The notes under the pieces: model-generated
Seen by the model: only the letters and a program-made list of their open reading frames with translations
Database searches by the model: none
Told to the model about the DNA's origin: nothing
In this document: in pieces, positions 51,598 through 59,657 of the stretch
Numbering within the stretch: the stretch's first letter is position 1
How the letters are laid out: each line of letters begins with the position of its first letter
Program-made: the position numbers and the translations under genes
Source of the DNA: Bin90 sp965214635
GTDB taxonomy: Bacteria; Chloroflexota; Dehalococcoidia; Lucifugimonadales; JADFKI01
DNA length: 64,000 nt
Assembly: GCA_965214635.1 (NCBI GenBank)
Contig: OZ243964.1
Span: forward strand, 2,046,001 to 2,110,000
Direction: 5' to 3'

Positions 51598-51661
51598 GCC
51601 CGCATCCTTGTAAGTTAGGGTTTGTTAGCGTTAGTTGGGCAGCAGCAAAATCGGGTGGGCG

Positions 51662-52234
51662 TCAGTCCGCTTTGGCGGCATCATTGGGCGGCGGCTTGCG
51701 CGCTGAGCCTCTGCGTGATGCGGGACGCTTCGGTTTGGGCGGGAGCGGGACGCCGCTGTTTTTCTGCGGCTGCTTGGGCTGCCACGCCGTCTCGGCTTGG
51801 TGCTGCCTGCCCATCGTGAGCAGCGCGGGCAGGTCGATGCGGTTGCCGTTGCGCTCATACTTGCTCAGCTCGTGCTCGTGGCTCATCACGATGGCGTCGA
51901 AGTTGCACACATCCACGCAGATGCCGCACAGGATGCAGCGCCCGAGGTTGATCTCGAATTCGTCGATAATCTTGCGGCGGCGGCTCTTTCCCTCAGCGTG
52001 CTGCGGGTTGTCCTTCATCTGTGCGCTCATGCACAGCGTGGGGCAGTTGCGGATGCACACCATGCAGCCGGTGCAGAACGGCTCGTCCACATCGGCGTCC
52101 CATGTCAGTGCGGGGAAGCCCATGTAGCGCTGCTGCACTTGCTGGCGCTTGTCCGGCTCCGGATACTGTGCGGTAACCGGCTTGCGCCCGGCGGTCTTTA
52201 GCGTAACTTTTAGTCCCTCTATGAAGCCAATCAT
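51662..52234 (-). CDS. nuoI: NADH-quinone oxidoreductase subunit I (two 4Fe-4S)
   Basis: About 190 residues (194 from GTG 52246). Two ferredoxin motifs are clear: FCTGCMVCIRNCPTLCMSAQ and RCILCGICVDVCNFDAIVMS, carrying clusters N6a and N6b; the second lacks the usual Pro after the fourth Cys. The C-terminal ~45 residues are a Pro/Lys-rich tail (PPKPKRPASRRGSARKPPP) not needed for cluster binding. rmuC lies upstream, separating it from nuoH. Confidence 0.92.
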   Translation of the reverse strand: MIGFIEGLKVTLKTAGRKPVTAQYPEPDKRQQVQQRYMGFPALTWDADVDEPFCTGCMVCIRNCPTLCMSAQMKDNPQHAEGKSRRRKIIDEFEINLGRCILCGICVDVCNFDAIVMSHEHELSKYERNGNRIDLPALLTMGRQHQAETAWQPKQPQKNSGVPLPPKPKRPASRRGSARKPPPNDAAKAD

Positions 52235-52324
52235 CGTTGCGCTCACTAATCGCTAAACGGCGTGTGGGGGAGTTTGAGCGTCCCTGTCCTGTATGCTCCT
52301 ATGCTCCCCTAGCTGACGCCTATG

Positions 52325-53818
52325 CTAGTCGCCAACTGCGTCTGGTTCGGGCAGCGCACGCAGTTGCGCCGACCTGAACTTGCGCGGTTGCTTCCCGATT
52401 TCAGGGATCTCTTGTATGTCCCCGCCGGTTGAGACGCCCATGTCTTTGAAGCGGCGGGCGCTTACAAGCACCCTGCTTTCCAACGACCCCACACCGCTGT
52501 TGAAGTGTTTCACCGTGCTGTCTAGGGAACTGCCGACCCTGGCCATGTGGCTGGCGAATGAGTTGAGTCTTTCGTGCAGCTCCCGTCCCAGCGCTGCCAC
52601 ATTCGCCGCTTCTTCGGCAATCTGCGCCTCGCGCCAGCCCACCGCCACCGTCTTCAGCAGCGCCATGAGCGTGTTGGGAGTGGCGACAACCACTCGCTGT
52701 TCCATTATCTGGTCAAGCAGCTGCGGGGCTTTTTCCAACGCTATGGGCAACAGGAATTCGCCCGGCAGGAACATCACCACGAAGTCCGGCGAGGATTTGA
52801 ACGAATCCCAGTAGGACTTTTTCGCCAAGTCGTTCGCGCGGTCGCGCACCTGCTTCGAGACCTTTTCTGCGGCTGCGTTTCTGTCATCGTCGGTTTCGGC
52901 GTCAATCACTTCCAAGTAAGCGGCAAGTGGGGCTTTGGCATCCACGACGATTGTGCGCTCGTTGGGCATACGCACTACCATGTCAGGGCGCTCTTGTCTG
53001 CCGTCTGCGGATGCCACGCTGACCTGCTCTTCGAAGTCGCAGTAGTTGGACATCCCAGCCAGCTCCACGACTCGGCGGAGCTGCATTTCACCCCATGCGC
53101 CGCGCCCTTGCGGCTTCTGCAAGGCGGTAACGAGGTTGCCGGTTTCCTGCTGCAACTTTGCGCTGTTGTTGGTGAGCGCCTCTATCTGCTCTTTGAGGCT
53201 GCCCTGCGCCTCGGCACGCGCGGTCTCTATGCGCTTGAGTTCATCCGACAGCGGCTTGACCATCTTCTCCACCGCTTCTTGGCTAAGCGAGAAGTCGCCC
53301 TTTGCCTGCGTAACCAGCGATCCGAGCTTCTCATCCGCCGCCTTTATGAACTCATCGTTGTTGCTTTTGAGCAGGTTATTCGCCATAACCTTGAACTGGT
53401 CGCCCAGCGTCTTTTCGATATCGGTCTGCTCGGCGAGGCGTCTGTTGGCGGCGTTGAGTTGCGCCTGTAGTTCGGCGTTGGCAGCGGCGGCAGTGCTGGC
53501 TTGTGTGCGCAGTTCGTCCGCATCGCTCGACAGCGCAGCATTGGACTGTTCTATGTGCTCATAGCGCTTTTGGGATGCGTCGAACTCTGTTTGCAGGCGC
53601 ACCACCTCCAGTTTGCTTTCTTCAGACTGCGCCCGCAAATCCTCGATTTCCTGCTTAAACTCTGCGCCGTTGCGTTCAGCGTCTTCCGCGCGCTTATTGG
53701 CTGTGTCCAATGCGGCTTGCAAGCTTGCGTCCGCACTGCCTGCGCGCAGTTTCATCGCAAGCCACACTACCATTGCGCCCATTCCGCCGCCGATGATGAT
53801 GCCAAGTATGACTTCCAA
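52325..53818 (-). CDS. rmuC: DNA recombination protein RmuC homologue
   Basis: A 497-residue protein with an N-terminal membrane helix (EVILGIIIGGGMGAMVVWLA), a long coiled coil (residues ~30-210, rich in Ala, Glu, Gln), and the nuclease-like RmuC domain: PQGRGAWGEMQLRRVVELAG, RPDMVVRMPNERTIVVDAKA, SPDFVVMFLPGEFLLPIALE and VATPNTLMALLKTVAVGWRE. RmuC limits DNA inversions and rearrangements at repeats. Its place between nuoH and nuoI is odd; it is on the same strand and may be read with the nuo genes. Confidence 0.92.
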   Translation of the reverse strand: MEVILGIIIGGGMGAMVVWLAMKLRAGSADASLQAALDTANKRAEDAERNGAEFKQEIEDLRAQSEESKLEVVRLQTEFDASQKRYEHIEQSNAALSSDADELRTQASTAAAANAELQAQLNAANRRLAEQTDIEKTLGDQFKVMANNLLKSNNDEFIKAADEKLGSLVTQAKGDFSLSQEAVEKMVKPLSDELKRIETARAEAQGSLKEQIEALTNNSAKLQQETGNLVTALQKPQGRGAWGEMQLRRVVELAGMSNYCDFEEQVSVASADGRQERPDMVVRMPNERTIVVDAKAPLAAYLEVIDAETDDDRNAAAEKVSKQVRDRANDLAKKSYWDSFKSSPDFVVMFLPGEFLLPIALEKAPQLLDQIMEQRVVVATPNTLMALLKTVAVGWREAQIAEEAANVAALGRELHERLNSFASHMARVGSSLDSTVKHFNSGVGSLESRVLVSARRFKDMGVSTGGDIQEIPEIGKQPRKFRSAQLRALPEPDAVGD

Positions 53819-53861
53819 TTTATGATGCCTCTGTAATCATTGTGATCATTACAATATCCGA

Positions 53862-54977
53862 TTAGCGCCGCAGTTCTCTTGCGGGGCGCACCGTTACAGT
53901 GCGCAGTTCCATTCGTGTCCCGGCGCTCCGAGTGATGATGTAGAAGGTGCACCCCAATGTTATCACAGACAGCAGCGTAAGCACCCACAGCGGCAAGGCG
54001 TAGAATAGCACCACGCCCACGAACACGATGTTCAGGAACGACAGCGGCACCAGCAGCTTCCACCCGAACGCCATAAGCTGGTCGATACGCAAGCGCGGAT
54101 ATGTGCCGCGTATCCAAAAGATGACCAGTATGACGGCGTAGGTCTTGAGCATGAACCATAGCACGGAGAGCGCCGAGTGCAGCACGCCGTCGAAGGGCAT
54201 CGTGGGCCAGCCCCAGCCCCCGAGGAACAGCAGCGCCGTCAGCGCCGCTATGGTGAAGGTGTTGATGTACTCCGCGAGGAAGAACACCGCCCAATGTGCA
54301 CCGCTGTACTCCACGAACGGCCCGCCTACGACCTCCGACTCGGCGTGATGGATGTCGAATGGCGTGCGCCCTAGCTCAGCAAGCCCGGCGGTCAGGAACA
54401 AGAACAAGCTCAGCGGCAGTATTAGCGCATAGGCGAAGGTTGTCTGTGCGTCCACGATGTCCTGCAAATTGAGCGACTGCGCCAGCATCGCCACCGCAAG
54501 GATTGCCATTATGAACGGGATTTCGTAGCTGACTAGCTGCCCAGCGGCGCGCAGCCCGCCCAACATGGCGTACTTGTTCGCCGAACTCCAGCCCGCCATC
54601 ACAAGCCCCATCACCGACAGCACCGACACCGCAACGATGTAGAACAGCCCAAGGTCGAGGTTGCTGAGCGTTACATCGCGCGCCACAGGAATGGCGACCC
54701 ATATGAGAAACGCAGGAACGAACACAGCGAGCGGCGCAAGCCAATAGACCCGCCTGTCCGCCCACGAGGGCAGGATGTCTTCTTTGGAGACCAGCTTCAT
54801 GGCGTCTGCGATGGGCTGAAGCGCGCCGTGAAAGCCCACGCGCATCGGCCCCATACGCATCTGGATGCGCGCCAACGCCTTGCGCTCCAGCCATGTCAGC
54901 GCGAGCACCATCACCGACAGGAACAGCAGCAGCACCGCCGCCCCGAGCGCAATCCTTATCCCTAGCGCCAACTCCAC
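53862..54977 (-). CDS. nuoH: NADH-quinone oxidoreductase subunit H
   Basis: A 371-residue eight-helix protein: LALTWLERKALARIQMRMGP, FHGALQPIADAMKLVSKEDI, VMGLVMAGWSSANKYAMLGG, LRAAGQLVSYEIPFIMAILA, ELGRTPFDIHHAESEVVGGP and TYPRLRIDQLMAFGWKLLVP. These are quinone-site loops of complex I. It follows nuoD by 161 bp; nuoE, F and G, often placed between D and H, are missing. Confidence 0.94.
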   Translation of the reverse strand: MELALGIRIALGAAVLLLFLSVMVLALTWLERKALARIQMRMGPMRVGFHGALQPIADAMKLVSKEDILPSWADRRVYWLAPLAVFVPAFLIWVAIPVARDVTLSNLDLGLFYIVAVSVLSVMGLVMAGWSSANKYAMLGGLRAAGQLVSYEIPFIMAILAVAMLAQSLNLQDIVDAQTTFAYALILPLSLFLFLTAGLAELGRTPFDIHHAESEVVGGPFVEYSGAHWAVFFLAEYINTFTIAALTALLFLGGWGWPTMPFDGVLHSALSVLWFMLKTYAVILVIFWIRGTYPRLRIDQLMAFGWKLLVPLSFLNIVFVGVVLFYALPLWVLTLLSVITLGCTFYIITRSAGTRMELRTVTVRPARELRR

Positions 54978-55138
54978 TTGCGAACCTCTTCCCTCATCCT
55001 AGCATTCCCCCTTTGAGTTCCCTTGTGTTCTCTATATGCCCTTATATTCCATTGCTGGAAATAAATAGGGAAAGATAGGGAAGGGAGTAGGATGGGATAT
55101 GCGTATGTGTGTTTTCCTAACGCCCTCACCTGTCTACT

Positions 55139-56263
55139 CTACCTATCCACCTCGCCCAAGATGATGTCGATAGAGCCGAGGATGACCACGGCGTCGGCGA
55201 CATAGGCGTCGCGGAGCAGGTGCTGGAGCGCCTGCAGGTTGGCGAAGGAAGGCGCGCGCACCTTGACGCGGTAGGGCTTGTCCGTGCCGTCGCTGACGAG
55301 AAACACGCCGAAGTCGCCGCGTGGCGATTCTGTGCGAACATAGACTTCGCCCTTCGGCGGACGCGCGATGCGCCGCACATTCGCCATCACCTCCCCCTCC
55401 GGCATCTGCGCCATCGCCTGCTCGATGATGTGCAGCGACTGCCGCATCTCTTCCACGCGCACATAGTATCGGTCCCAACAATCGCCGTATGTGCCGACCG
55501 GTATGCCGAAGTCGAATCGGTCGTATATGGAGTACGGCTCGGATATGCGCACATCCTCAGGGACGCCGCTTGCCCGCAGCGCCGGTCCGGTTACGCCGAA
55601 GTCTAGGGCGTCCTCTGCGCTGATGGCACCGATGCCCTTCGTGCGCGCGAGGAACATCTCGTTCTGCGACAGCAGCTCGTCGCACTCTGCTATGCCCTGC
55701 CTCAGCTGCTCTGTGAGCCGTCGCATGCGCGCGGAGAAGTCGGGCGGAAGGTCTTCCTTCACGCCGCCCACGCGAAAGTAGTTGTGCATCATGCGCGCGC
55801 CCGTAACGCTCTCGAAAAGCTCTTGGATGCGCTCACGCTCGCGGAAGCCGTACAGCACCGGCGTCATAGCGCCCACATCCAGCCCGTATACGCCATAGAA
55901 CAGCATATGGCTTGCGATGCGGTTCAGCTCGGCGAGGATGATACGGATATGCTGGGCACGCTCCGGCACTTCTATGCCCATCAGCTTCTCCACCGCAAGC
56001 ACGAACGCCAACTCGCAGTTGAGGTTGCCCACATAGTCCAGTCGGTCGAAGAGGGTGATAATCTGGCTGTAAAGCTCGCCCTCACAGAGTTTTTCAGAGC
56101 CGCGATGCAGGTAGCCGATGTGCGGCTCGGCGCGGGCGATGCGTTCGCCATCCACCCAGATGACCACTCGGAAGACGCCATGCGTGCTGGGGTGCTGCGG
56201 CCCCATGTTCACCATGAGGTCGAGGGCGTCGGTGTGCTCTGTGGTCTGCTCGCGGATTTGCAT
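55139..56263 (-). CDS. nuoD: NADH-quinone oxidoreductase subunit D
   Basis: A 374-residue subunit of the 49-kDa type: LMVNMGPQHPSTHGVFRVVI with the quinone-site His, EPHIGYLHRGSEKLCEGELY, RLDYVGNLNCELAFVLAVEK, GVYGLDVGAMTPVLYGFRER and GDFGVFLVSDGTDKPYRVKV. It binds quinone with NuoB. nuoC lies 71 bp upstream. Confidence 0.95.
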   Translation of the reverse strand: MQIREQTTEHTDALDLMVNMGPQHPSTHGVFRVVIWVDGERIARAEPHIGYLHRGSEKLCEGELYSQIITLFDRLDYVGNLNCELAFVLAVEKLMGIEVPERAQHIRIILAELNRIASHMLFYGVYGLDVGAMTPVLYGFRERERIQELFESVTGARMMHNYFRVGGVKEDLPPDFSARMRRLTEQLRQGIAECDELLSQNEMFLARTKGIGAISAEDALDFGVTGPALRASGVPEDVRISEPYSIYDRFDFGIPVGTYGDCWDRYYVRVEEMRQSLHIIEQAMAQMPEGEVMANVRRIARPPKGEVYVRTESPRGDFGVFLVSDGTDKPYRVKVRAPSFANLQALQHLLRDAYVADAVVILGSIDIILGEVDR

Positions 56264-56334
56264 TGGCTTTCTGTGTGCTGCCCGCTCGCTTTCAGATGCG
56301 CCGCTGGCGAGTTGGCGACGATTGTGCGCCTATT

Positions 56335-56868
56335 TTACCATTCGTCATAGTCGTGGAACGAGAAGCTTCTGCGGCCCGGGTAGCCCTCGAATCCCTCATA
56401 TAGAAGCAGCGGCGACAGGTCGGGATGCCCGTCGAATACCACGCCGAACAGGTCGTGTCCCTCGCGCTCGAACCAGTTTGCGCCACGCCAAACCGACACC
56501 ACAGACGGCACTTGCGGCGCATCGGGCGATACGCTCGTTTTGACAACAAACTTGTGCCGCTTTTCCAGCGAAAACAGGTGATAGTTGACTTCCAGCCGCT
56601 CCACATAGTCCACGACGGCGATGCAGCGCAGGTACTCGCAGGCGATGCGCGGGTGGTGCTTTGCGATGCGGCAGATGGCGGGGACATCCTGCGGATGTAC
56701 GCTGAGCGTAACCTCGTCCACGGCAGCGCCCACGCTGACATCGAAGCCGTCATACACATCTGGCAGCAGCGCCGCAAGCGCCTCGCCGCGCGCATCGAGC
56801 GCCACAGCAGCCGTGGGCGGAGGCGGGGGATGGCGACGCCTCCGCTGCGGGCGGTTTGGTGTGGTCAT
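56335..56868 (-). CDS. nuoC: NADH-quinone oxidoreductase subunit C
   Basis: A 177-residue 30-kDa-type subunit: VTLSVHPQDVPAICRIAKHH, YLRCIAVVDYVERLEVNYHL, FVVKTSVSPDAPQVPSVVSV, WRGANWFEREGHDLFGVVFD (signature) and DLSPLLLYEGFEGYPGRRSF. The N-terminus is Pro/Arg-rich. A terminator-like hairpin lies between it and nuoB upstream, so it may have its own promoter in 56869-57015. Confidence 0.93.
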   Translation of the reverse strand: MTTPNRPQRRRRHPPPPPTAAVALDARGEALAALLPDVYDGFDVSVGAAVDEVTLSVHPQDVPAICRIAKHHPRIACEYLRCIAVVDYVERLEVNYHLFSLEKRHKFVVKTSVSPDAPQVPSVVSVWRGANWFEREGHDLFGVVFDGHPDLSPLLLYEGFEGYPGRRSFSFHDYDEW

Positions 56869-57014
56869 GCGCGCATCACCTCGCTGCTGCCTATGCGCCT
56901 GCTTGCGCTGCGGGACGCAGGCGCGCTGCCCCTCTATACGGGATATGTGGGTATTATCGCATACTTCAACCGCATATTCAGCCGCCGCTTTAACGGCATG
57001 CTCATTTCAGCCGC

Positions 57015-57047
57015 AAAAAAGCCCTTGCCCGATTTGGGGAAGGGCTT
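57015..57047 (-). terminator. Rho-independent terminator between nuoB and nuoC
   Basis: AAGCCCTTGCCC (57019-57030) pairs with GGGGAAGGGCTT (57036-57047) with one mismatch and a five-base loop. On the minus strand the stem is followed by six T. It should end or attenuate the nuoAB transcript before nuoC. Confidence 0.75.
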
Positions 57048-57132
57048 CTTCAATCCTAATGTCTATCCAGTCAATTCAATGCACAAGGAATTTTCGAGAG
57101 ATGCTGCGTAGATCGCATGCACGGGGCTGCGG

Positions 57133-57744
57133 CTACGGCTGTGCTTCGGTATCGGCGGGTGCGTTCGGGGGCGTATCTGCGGGCGCTTCCACATTCACAG
57201 GGCTGATGGCGACGGGTGGGTGCTTGGCGTCCTGTTGGATTTTCTCTTGCAACTGCATCAGCCCGTACATCAGCGCCTCTGGGCGCGGCGGGCATCCCGG
57301 CACATACACATCCACGGGTATCAGGTGATCCACGCCCATCACCACCGAGTAAGAGCGATAGTAGGGGCCGCCGTTGGTGGCGCAGCTGCCCATCGCAATC
57401 ACCCACTTCGGGTCTGGCATCTGCTCGTACAGCAGCTTGATGGGGTCAGCCATCTTCTTGACCACCGTGCCGGCGACAATCATCACATCGGCTTGGCGCG
57501 GCGAGGGCCATGTTACGATGCCGAAGCGGTCTATGTCATGGTGCGACATGTGCGCGCTCATCATCTCGATGGCACAGCAGGCAAGCCCAAACGAGAGTGT
57601 CCACATAGACGACTTGCGCGCCAGTGCAAAGAGTTCGTCCGACTTGGCAACGAGGGCGTTGGGTAGGGCGCGATGCAGCACGCTTTCGGCGGGCGAGTTG
57701 CCCTTGCCGGGTTCGTATCCGACGCCCAGCGAGTTTATCTCCAA
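57133..57744 (-). CDS. nuoB: NADH-quinone oxidoreductase subunit B
   Basis: TTG at 57744 has GGGGG seven bases upstream and overlaps the nuoA end; the frame further upstream is shadow of nuoA. The ~203-residue product binds cluster N2: FGLACCAIEMMSAHMSHHDI, RQADVMIVAGTVVKKMADPI, KWVIAMGSCATNGGPYYRSY and DVYVPGCPPRPEALMYGLMQ give the four cysteines. The last ~25 residues are Pro/Ala-rich. Confidence 0.95.
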   Translation of the reverse strand: MEINSLGVGYEPGKGNSPAESVLHRALPNALVAKSDELFALARKSSMWTLSFGLACCAIEMMSAHMSHHDIDRFGIVTWPSPRQADVMIVAGTVVKKMADPIKLLYEQMPDPKWVIAMGSCATNGGPYYRSYSVVMGVDHLIPVDVYVPGCPPRPEALMYGLMQLQEKIQQDAKHPPVAISPVNVEAPADTPPNAPADTEAQP

Positions 57745-58103
57745 TGCAGCACCCCCTTGCGCCAGCCGTATACCACGCCGAAGAACAGGATGGCGATGAA
57801 GATGAGCATCTCGTAGAACACGGCGGGAATGGTGTTCAGAAAGACGACCGCCCACGGGAACAGGAACACCGCCTCCACATCGAATATCAGGAACAGGATG
57901 GCGAACACATAGTAGCGTATCTGTATCTGCGACCAGCGGAATGGCGCCGGCTCTATGCCGCATTCGTAGGGCATGTCTTTGAGCGCAGACGGGCGCTTGG
58001 GCGCAAGCAGATACGATGCCGTAAACATGGCAATCACGGCGCCGGCGCCCACGACCGCAACGATGAGCACCGCAGTCCAGTTGACCACATATCCGTCAGG
58101 CAA
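57735..58103 (-). CDS. nuoA: NADH-quinone oxidoreductase subunit A
   Basis: A 122-residue three-helix protein: AVLIVAVVGAGAVIAMFTAS, KDMPYECGIEPAPFRWSQIQ with the conserved Cys loop, IRYYVFAILFLIFDVEAVFL and the third helix. It overlaps nuoB by ten bases. It is the first gene of the minus-strand complex I cluster. Confidence 0.94.
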   Translation of the reverse strand: MPDGYVVNWTAVLIVAVVGAGAVIAMFTASYLLAPKRPSALKDMPYECGIEPAPFRWSQIQIRYYVFAILFLIFDVEAVFLFPWAVVFLNTIPAVFYEMLIFIAILFFGVVYGWRKGVLHWR

Positions 58104-58381
58104 ATCGCCCCCTCCGTCTCAATTGCAAATCCGCCATAGCAGTAATGGTAGGTTGGCATAAGTGTACAGCAGCCGTTCAAGCGGCGTCAATTTGCGGGTG
58201 TTGAAAAAGTGAAACTAATGATGAAAAGTTTTGTAAGTTTTACATGATTAAATGTTCGCATAACTTGGGAAAAACTCGATGTATAACTGCCTTGACATGC
58301 TTTACATTTACCATAGAGAATGAAACTATAATTTGTAGTAATAAGTAGCGTTAATAAATGTGTGAATTTAGGAGATATTTA
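58104..58381. other. AT-rich divergent region nuoA / RelE-like gene
   Basis: About 280 bp, clearly more AT-rich than flanking genes. It should hold the nuo promoter (minus strand) and one for the plus-strand gene: TATAAT at 58327-58332 is a perfect -10, with a weak TTTACA at 58301 too far away (20 bases). Confidence 0.4.
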
Positions 58382-58669
58382 ATGACAATGCGGATTCGAT
58401 ACTCTGACGGAGCAAGTTCATACATTAGCCGCCTGTGGGAGCGGGATGAAGGCTTGTACCACTCCCTACAAGCCTTGGTTGTGCTGCTATCCACAGACCC
58501 GTCAATAGACAATGACAGGAAGGTACTTCACGATTTTGGCAGCGGCAATCCTACGCCCGTTTATGTAGGTAGGGATTGGGGGATTGTGTACAGAATGGCT
58601 ATCAGCGAGGAAATTCTTGAGATAATTTCTATATGGGACGCGAAAAACCCTCCGGGTACAAGGCTGTGA
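58382..58669 (+). CDS. RelE/ParE-like small protein (candidate toxin)
   Basis: ATG at 58382 follows GGAGATATTTA. The 95-residue protein starts MRIRYSDGASSYISRLWERD and ends with RDWGIVYRMAISEEILEIIS then IWDAKNPPG, where the arrangement of strand-(YR)-strand-(I-W) resembles RelE/ParE toxins. It has no antitoxin in the same direction; the Panacea gene is convergent, with only eight bases between the two stops. Function is inferred. Confidence 0.55.
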   Translation: MTMRIRYSDGASSYISRLWERDEGLYHSLQALVVLLSTDPSIDNDRKVLHDFGSGNPTPVYVGRDWGIVYRMAISEEILEIISIWDAKNPPGTRL

Positions 58670-58677
58670 TGTGCAAG

Positions 58678-59289
58678 TTATCCGGCTTCTAACTCATCGT
58701 CCCAAATCCACCTTCCTGCATCCAAATCTGCAAGCCCTCTTCTGACTTCCTCTGACAATCCGGGCACTGATGAGAGTTTTTTCTGCAATTCAATGGCGCG
58801 GTCGCTTTGGGTGAACTCCAACTTATCGTACTGTTGCGCATTTGCAAATGGGGGCGTTCGCTTGGATAGGCTGGTAAGGTCAGGTGCGGTGTAACGCCCA
58901 TACTTTCTAGCAATGTCCATCAGCACTTGGCGCTCGCCATCATTCAGGGAGCGGGCAGCCTGCGCCCACACTGCGTTGGGGTCATCCACCCAATACTGAA
59001 ATCTATATGTTCCATCGCTCACGGAGGCGGCACGGCAGATCTCCCCTTTGCCTACCAACTGATCTGCAACATCGACTATTGCGTTGTCCACAGCATTGGG
59101 GCCGTAGTGGTCCCATAGGTATTGAGTCCCCGTAATAGTCCTGCCCAGGGATTCGTAAAAGCGATTGTCGGCGAGATAGACAAGCTTAACTAGCTTGGTT
59201 CGCCAAATTCGCCTGCCTGTCAATGCCAACAATGCTTTTATGGCTGTGCGAGTCTTGTCAGATTGTACTTGCCCAGTCACTTGCTTCAC
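58678..59289 (-). CDS. Panacea-domain (SocA-like, DUF4065) protein, candidate antitoxin
   Basis: The frame reaches 59454 through an IS remnant, but the family part starts near GTG 59289 (or 59280). The product (~203 residues) reads IKALLALTGRRIWRTKLVKL, VYLADNRFYESLGRTITGTQ, YLWDHYGPNAVDNAIVDVAD, and ends ELEAG. LVKLVYLAD and TGTQYLWDHYGP are typical of Panacea (YLAD... GPxxYxWDHYGP-type) proteins, which act as antitoxins for many unrelated toxins, or as SocA adaptors. The neighbouring RelE-like gene is convergent rather than co-directional. Confidence 0.75.
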   Translation of the reverse strand: MKQVTGQVQSDKTRTAIKALLALTGRRIWRTKLVKLVYLADNRFYESLGRTITGTQYLWDHYGPNAVDNAIVDVADQLVGKGEICRAASVSDGTYRFQYWVDDPNAVWAQAARSLNDGERQVLMDIARKYGRYTAPDLTSLSKRTPPFANAQQYDKLEFTQSDRAIELQKKLSSVPGLSEEVRRGLADLDAGRWIWDDELEAG

Positions 59290-59364
59290 CGCCGTTTTTT
59301 CACACCGGACATTTACACACCATAATATAGTAGATGGGCCTGGTTCGCTAGGCTGCCAGCATAG

Positions 59365-59459
59365 GGTAGCGTTTCCATTCAGGGGGGCGAAGACAGAAGC
59401 CCCCTGCCGTTGCAGCAATACCAACAGGTTGTGATGCGTCCACGCTGTGCCCATTCGCT
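59365..59459. mobile_element. 95-bp remnant of the IS found at 22810-23875
   Basis: From GGTAGCGTTTCCATTCAGG to CCACGCTGTGCCCATTCGCT it matches 22810-22905 with a few substitutions and one inserted C. It keeps one terminal repeat and the last codons of the transposase (MGTAWTHHNLLVLLQRQG). The rest of the element is gone. Confidence 0.85.
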
Positions 59460-59657
59460 GCCGAGTCGGTGAATCGTTGTCCCATCAGCAGAATCGTAGG
59501 CAAGTCTTTCTTGATGCGATTACTCGCCGCTGTCTAAAGCAAACAGCCCCGAACAATATGCTCACATTTACTCTATTCGAAGTCTGATATACTCATCAAG
59601 TACTTCTTATGACCCTCGCGGGAAAGCTGGGACAGGTTACACTTCGGGAGATGCGCG

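Noticed and set aside
59290..59454. Longer start of the Panacea protein
   Set aside because: The extra N-terminus is translated IS remnant (MGTAWTHHNLLVLLQ) joined by chance; a fusion is possible but unsupported.
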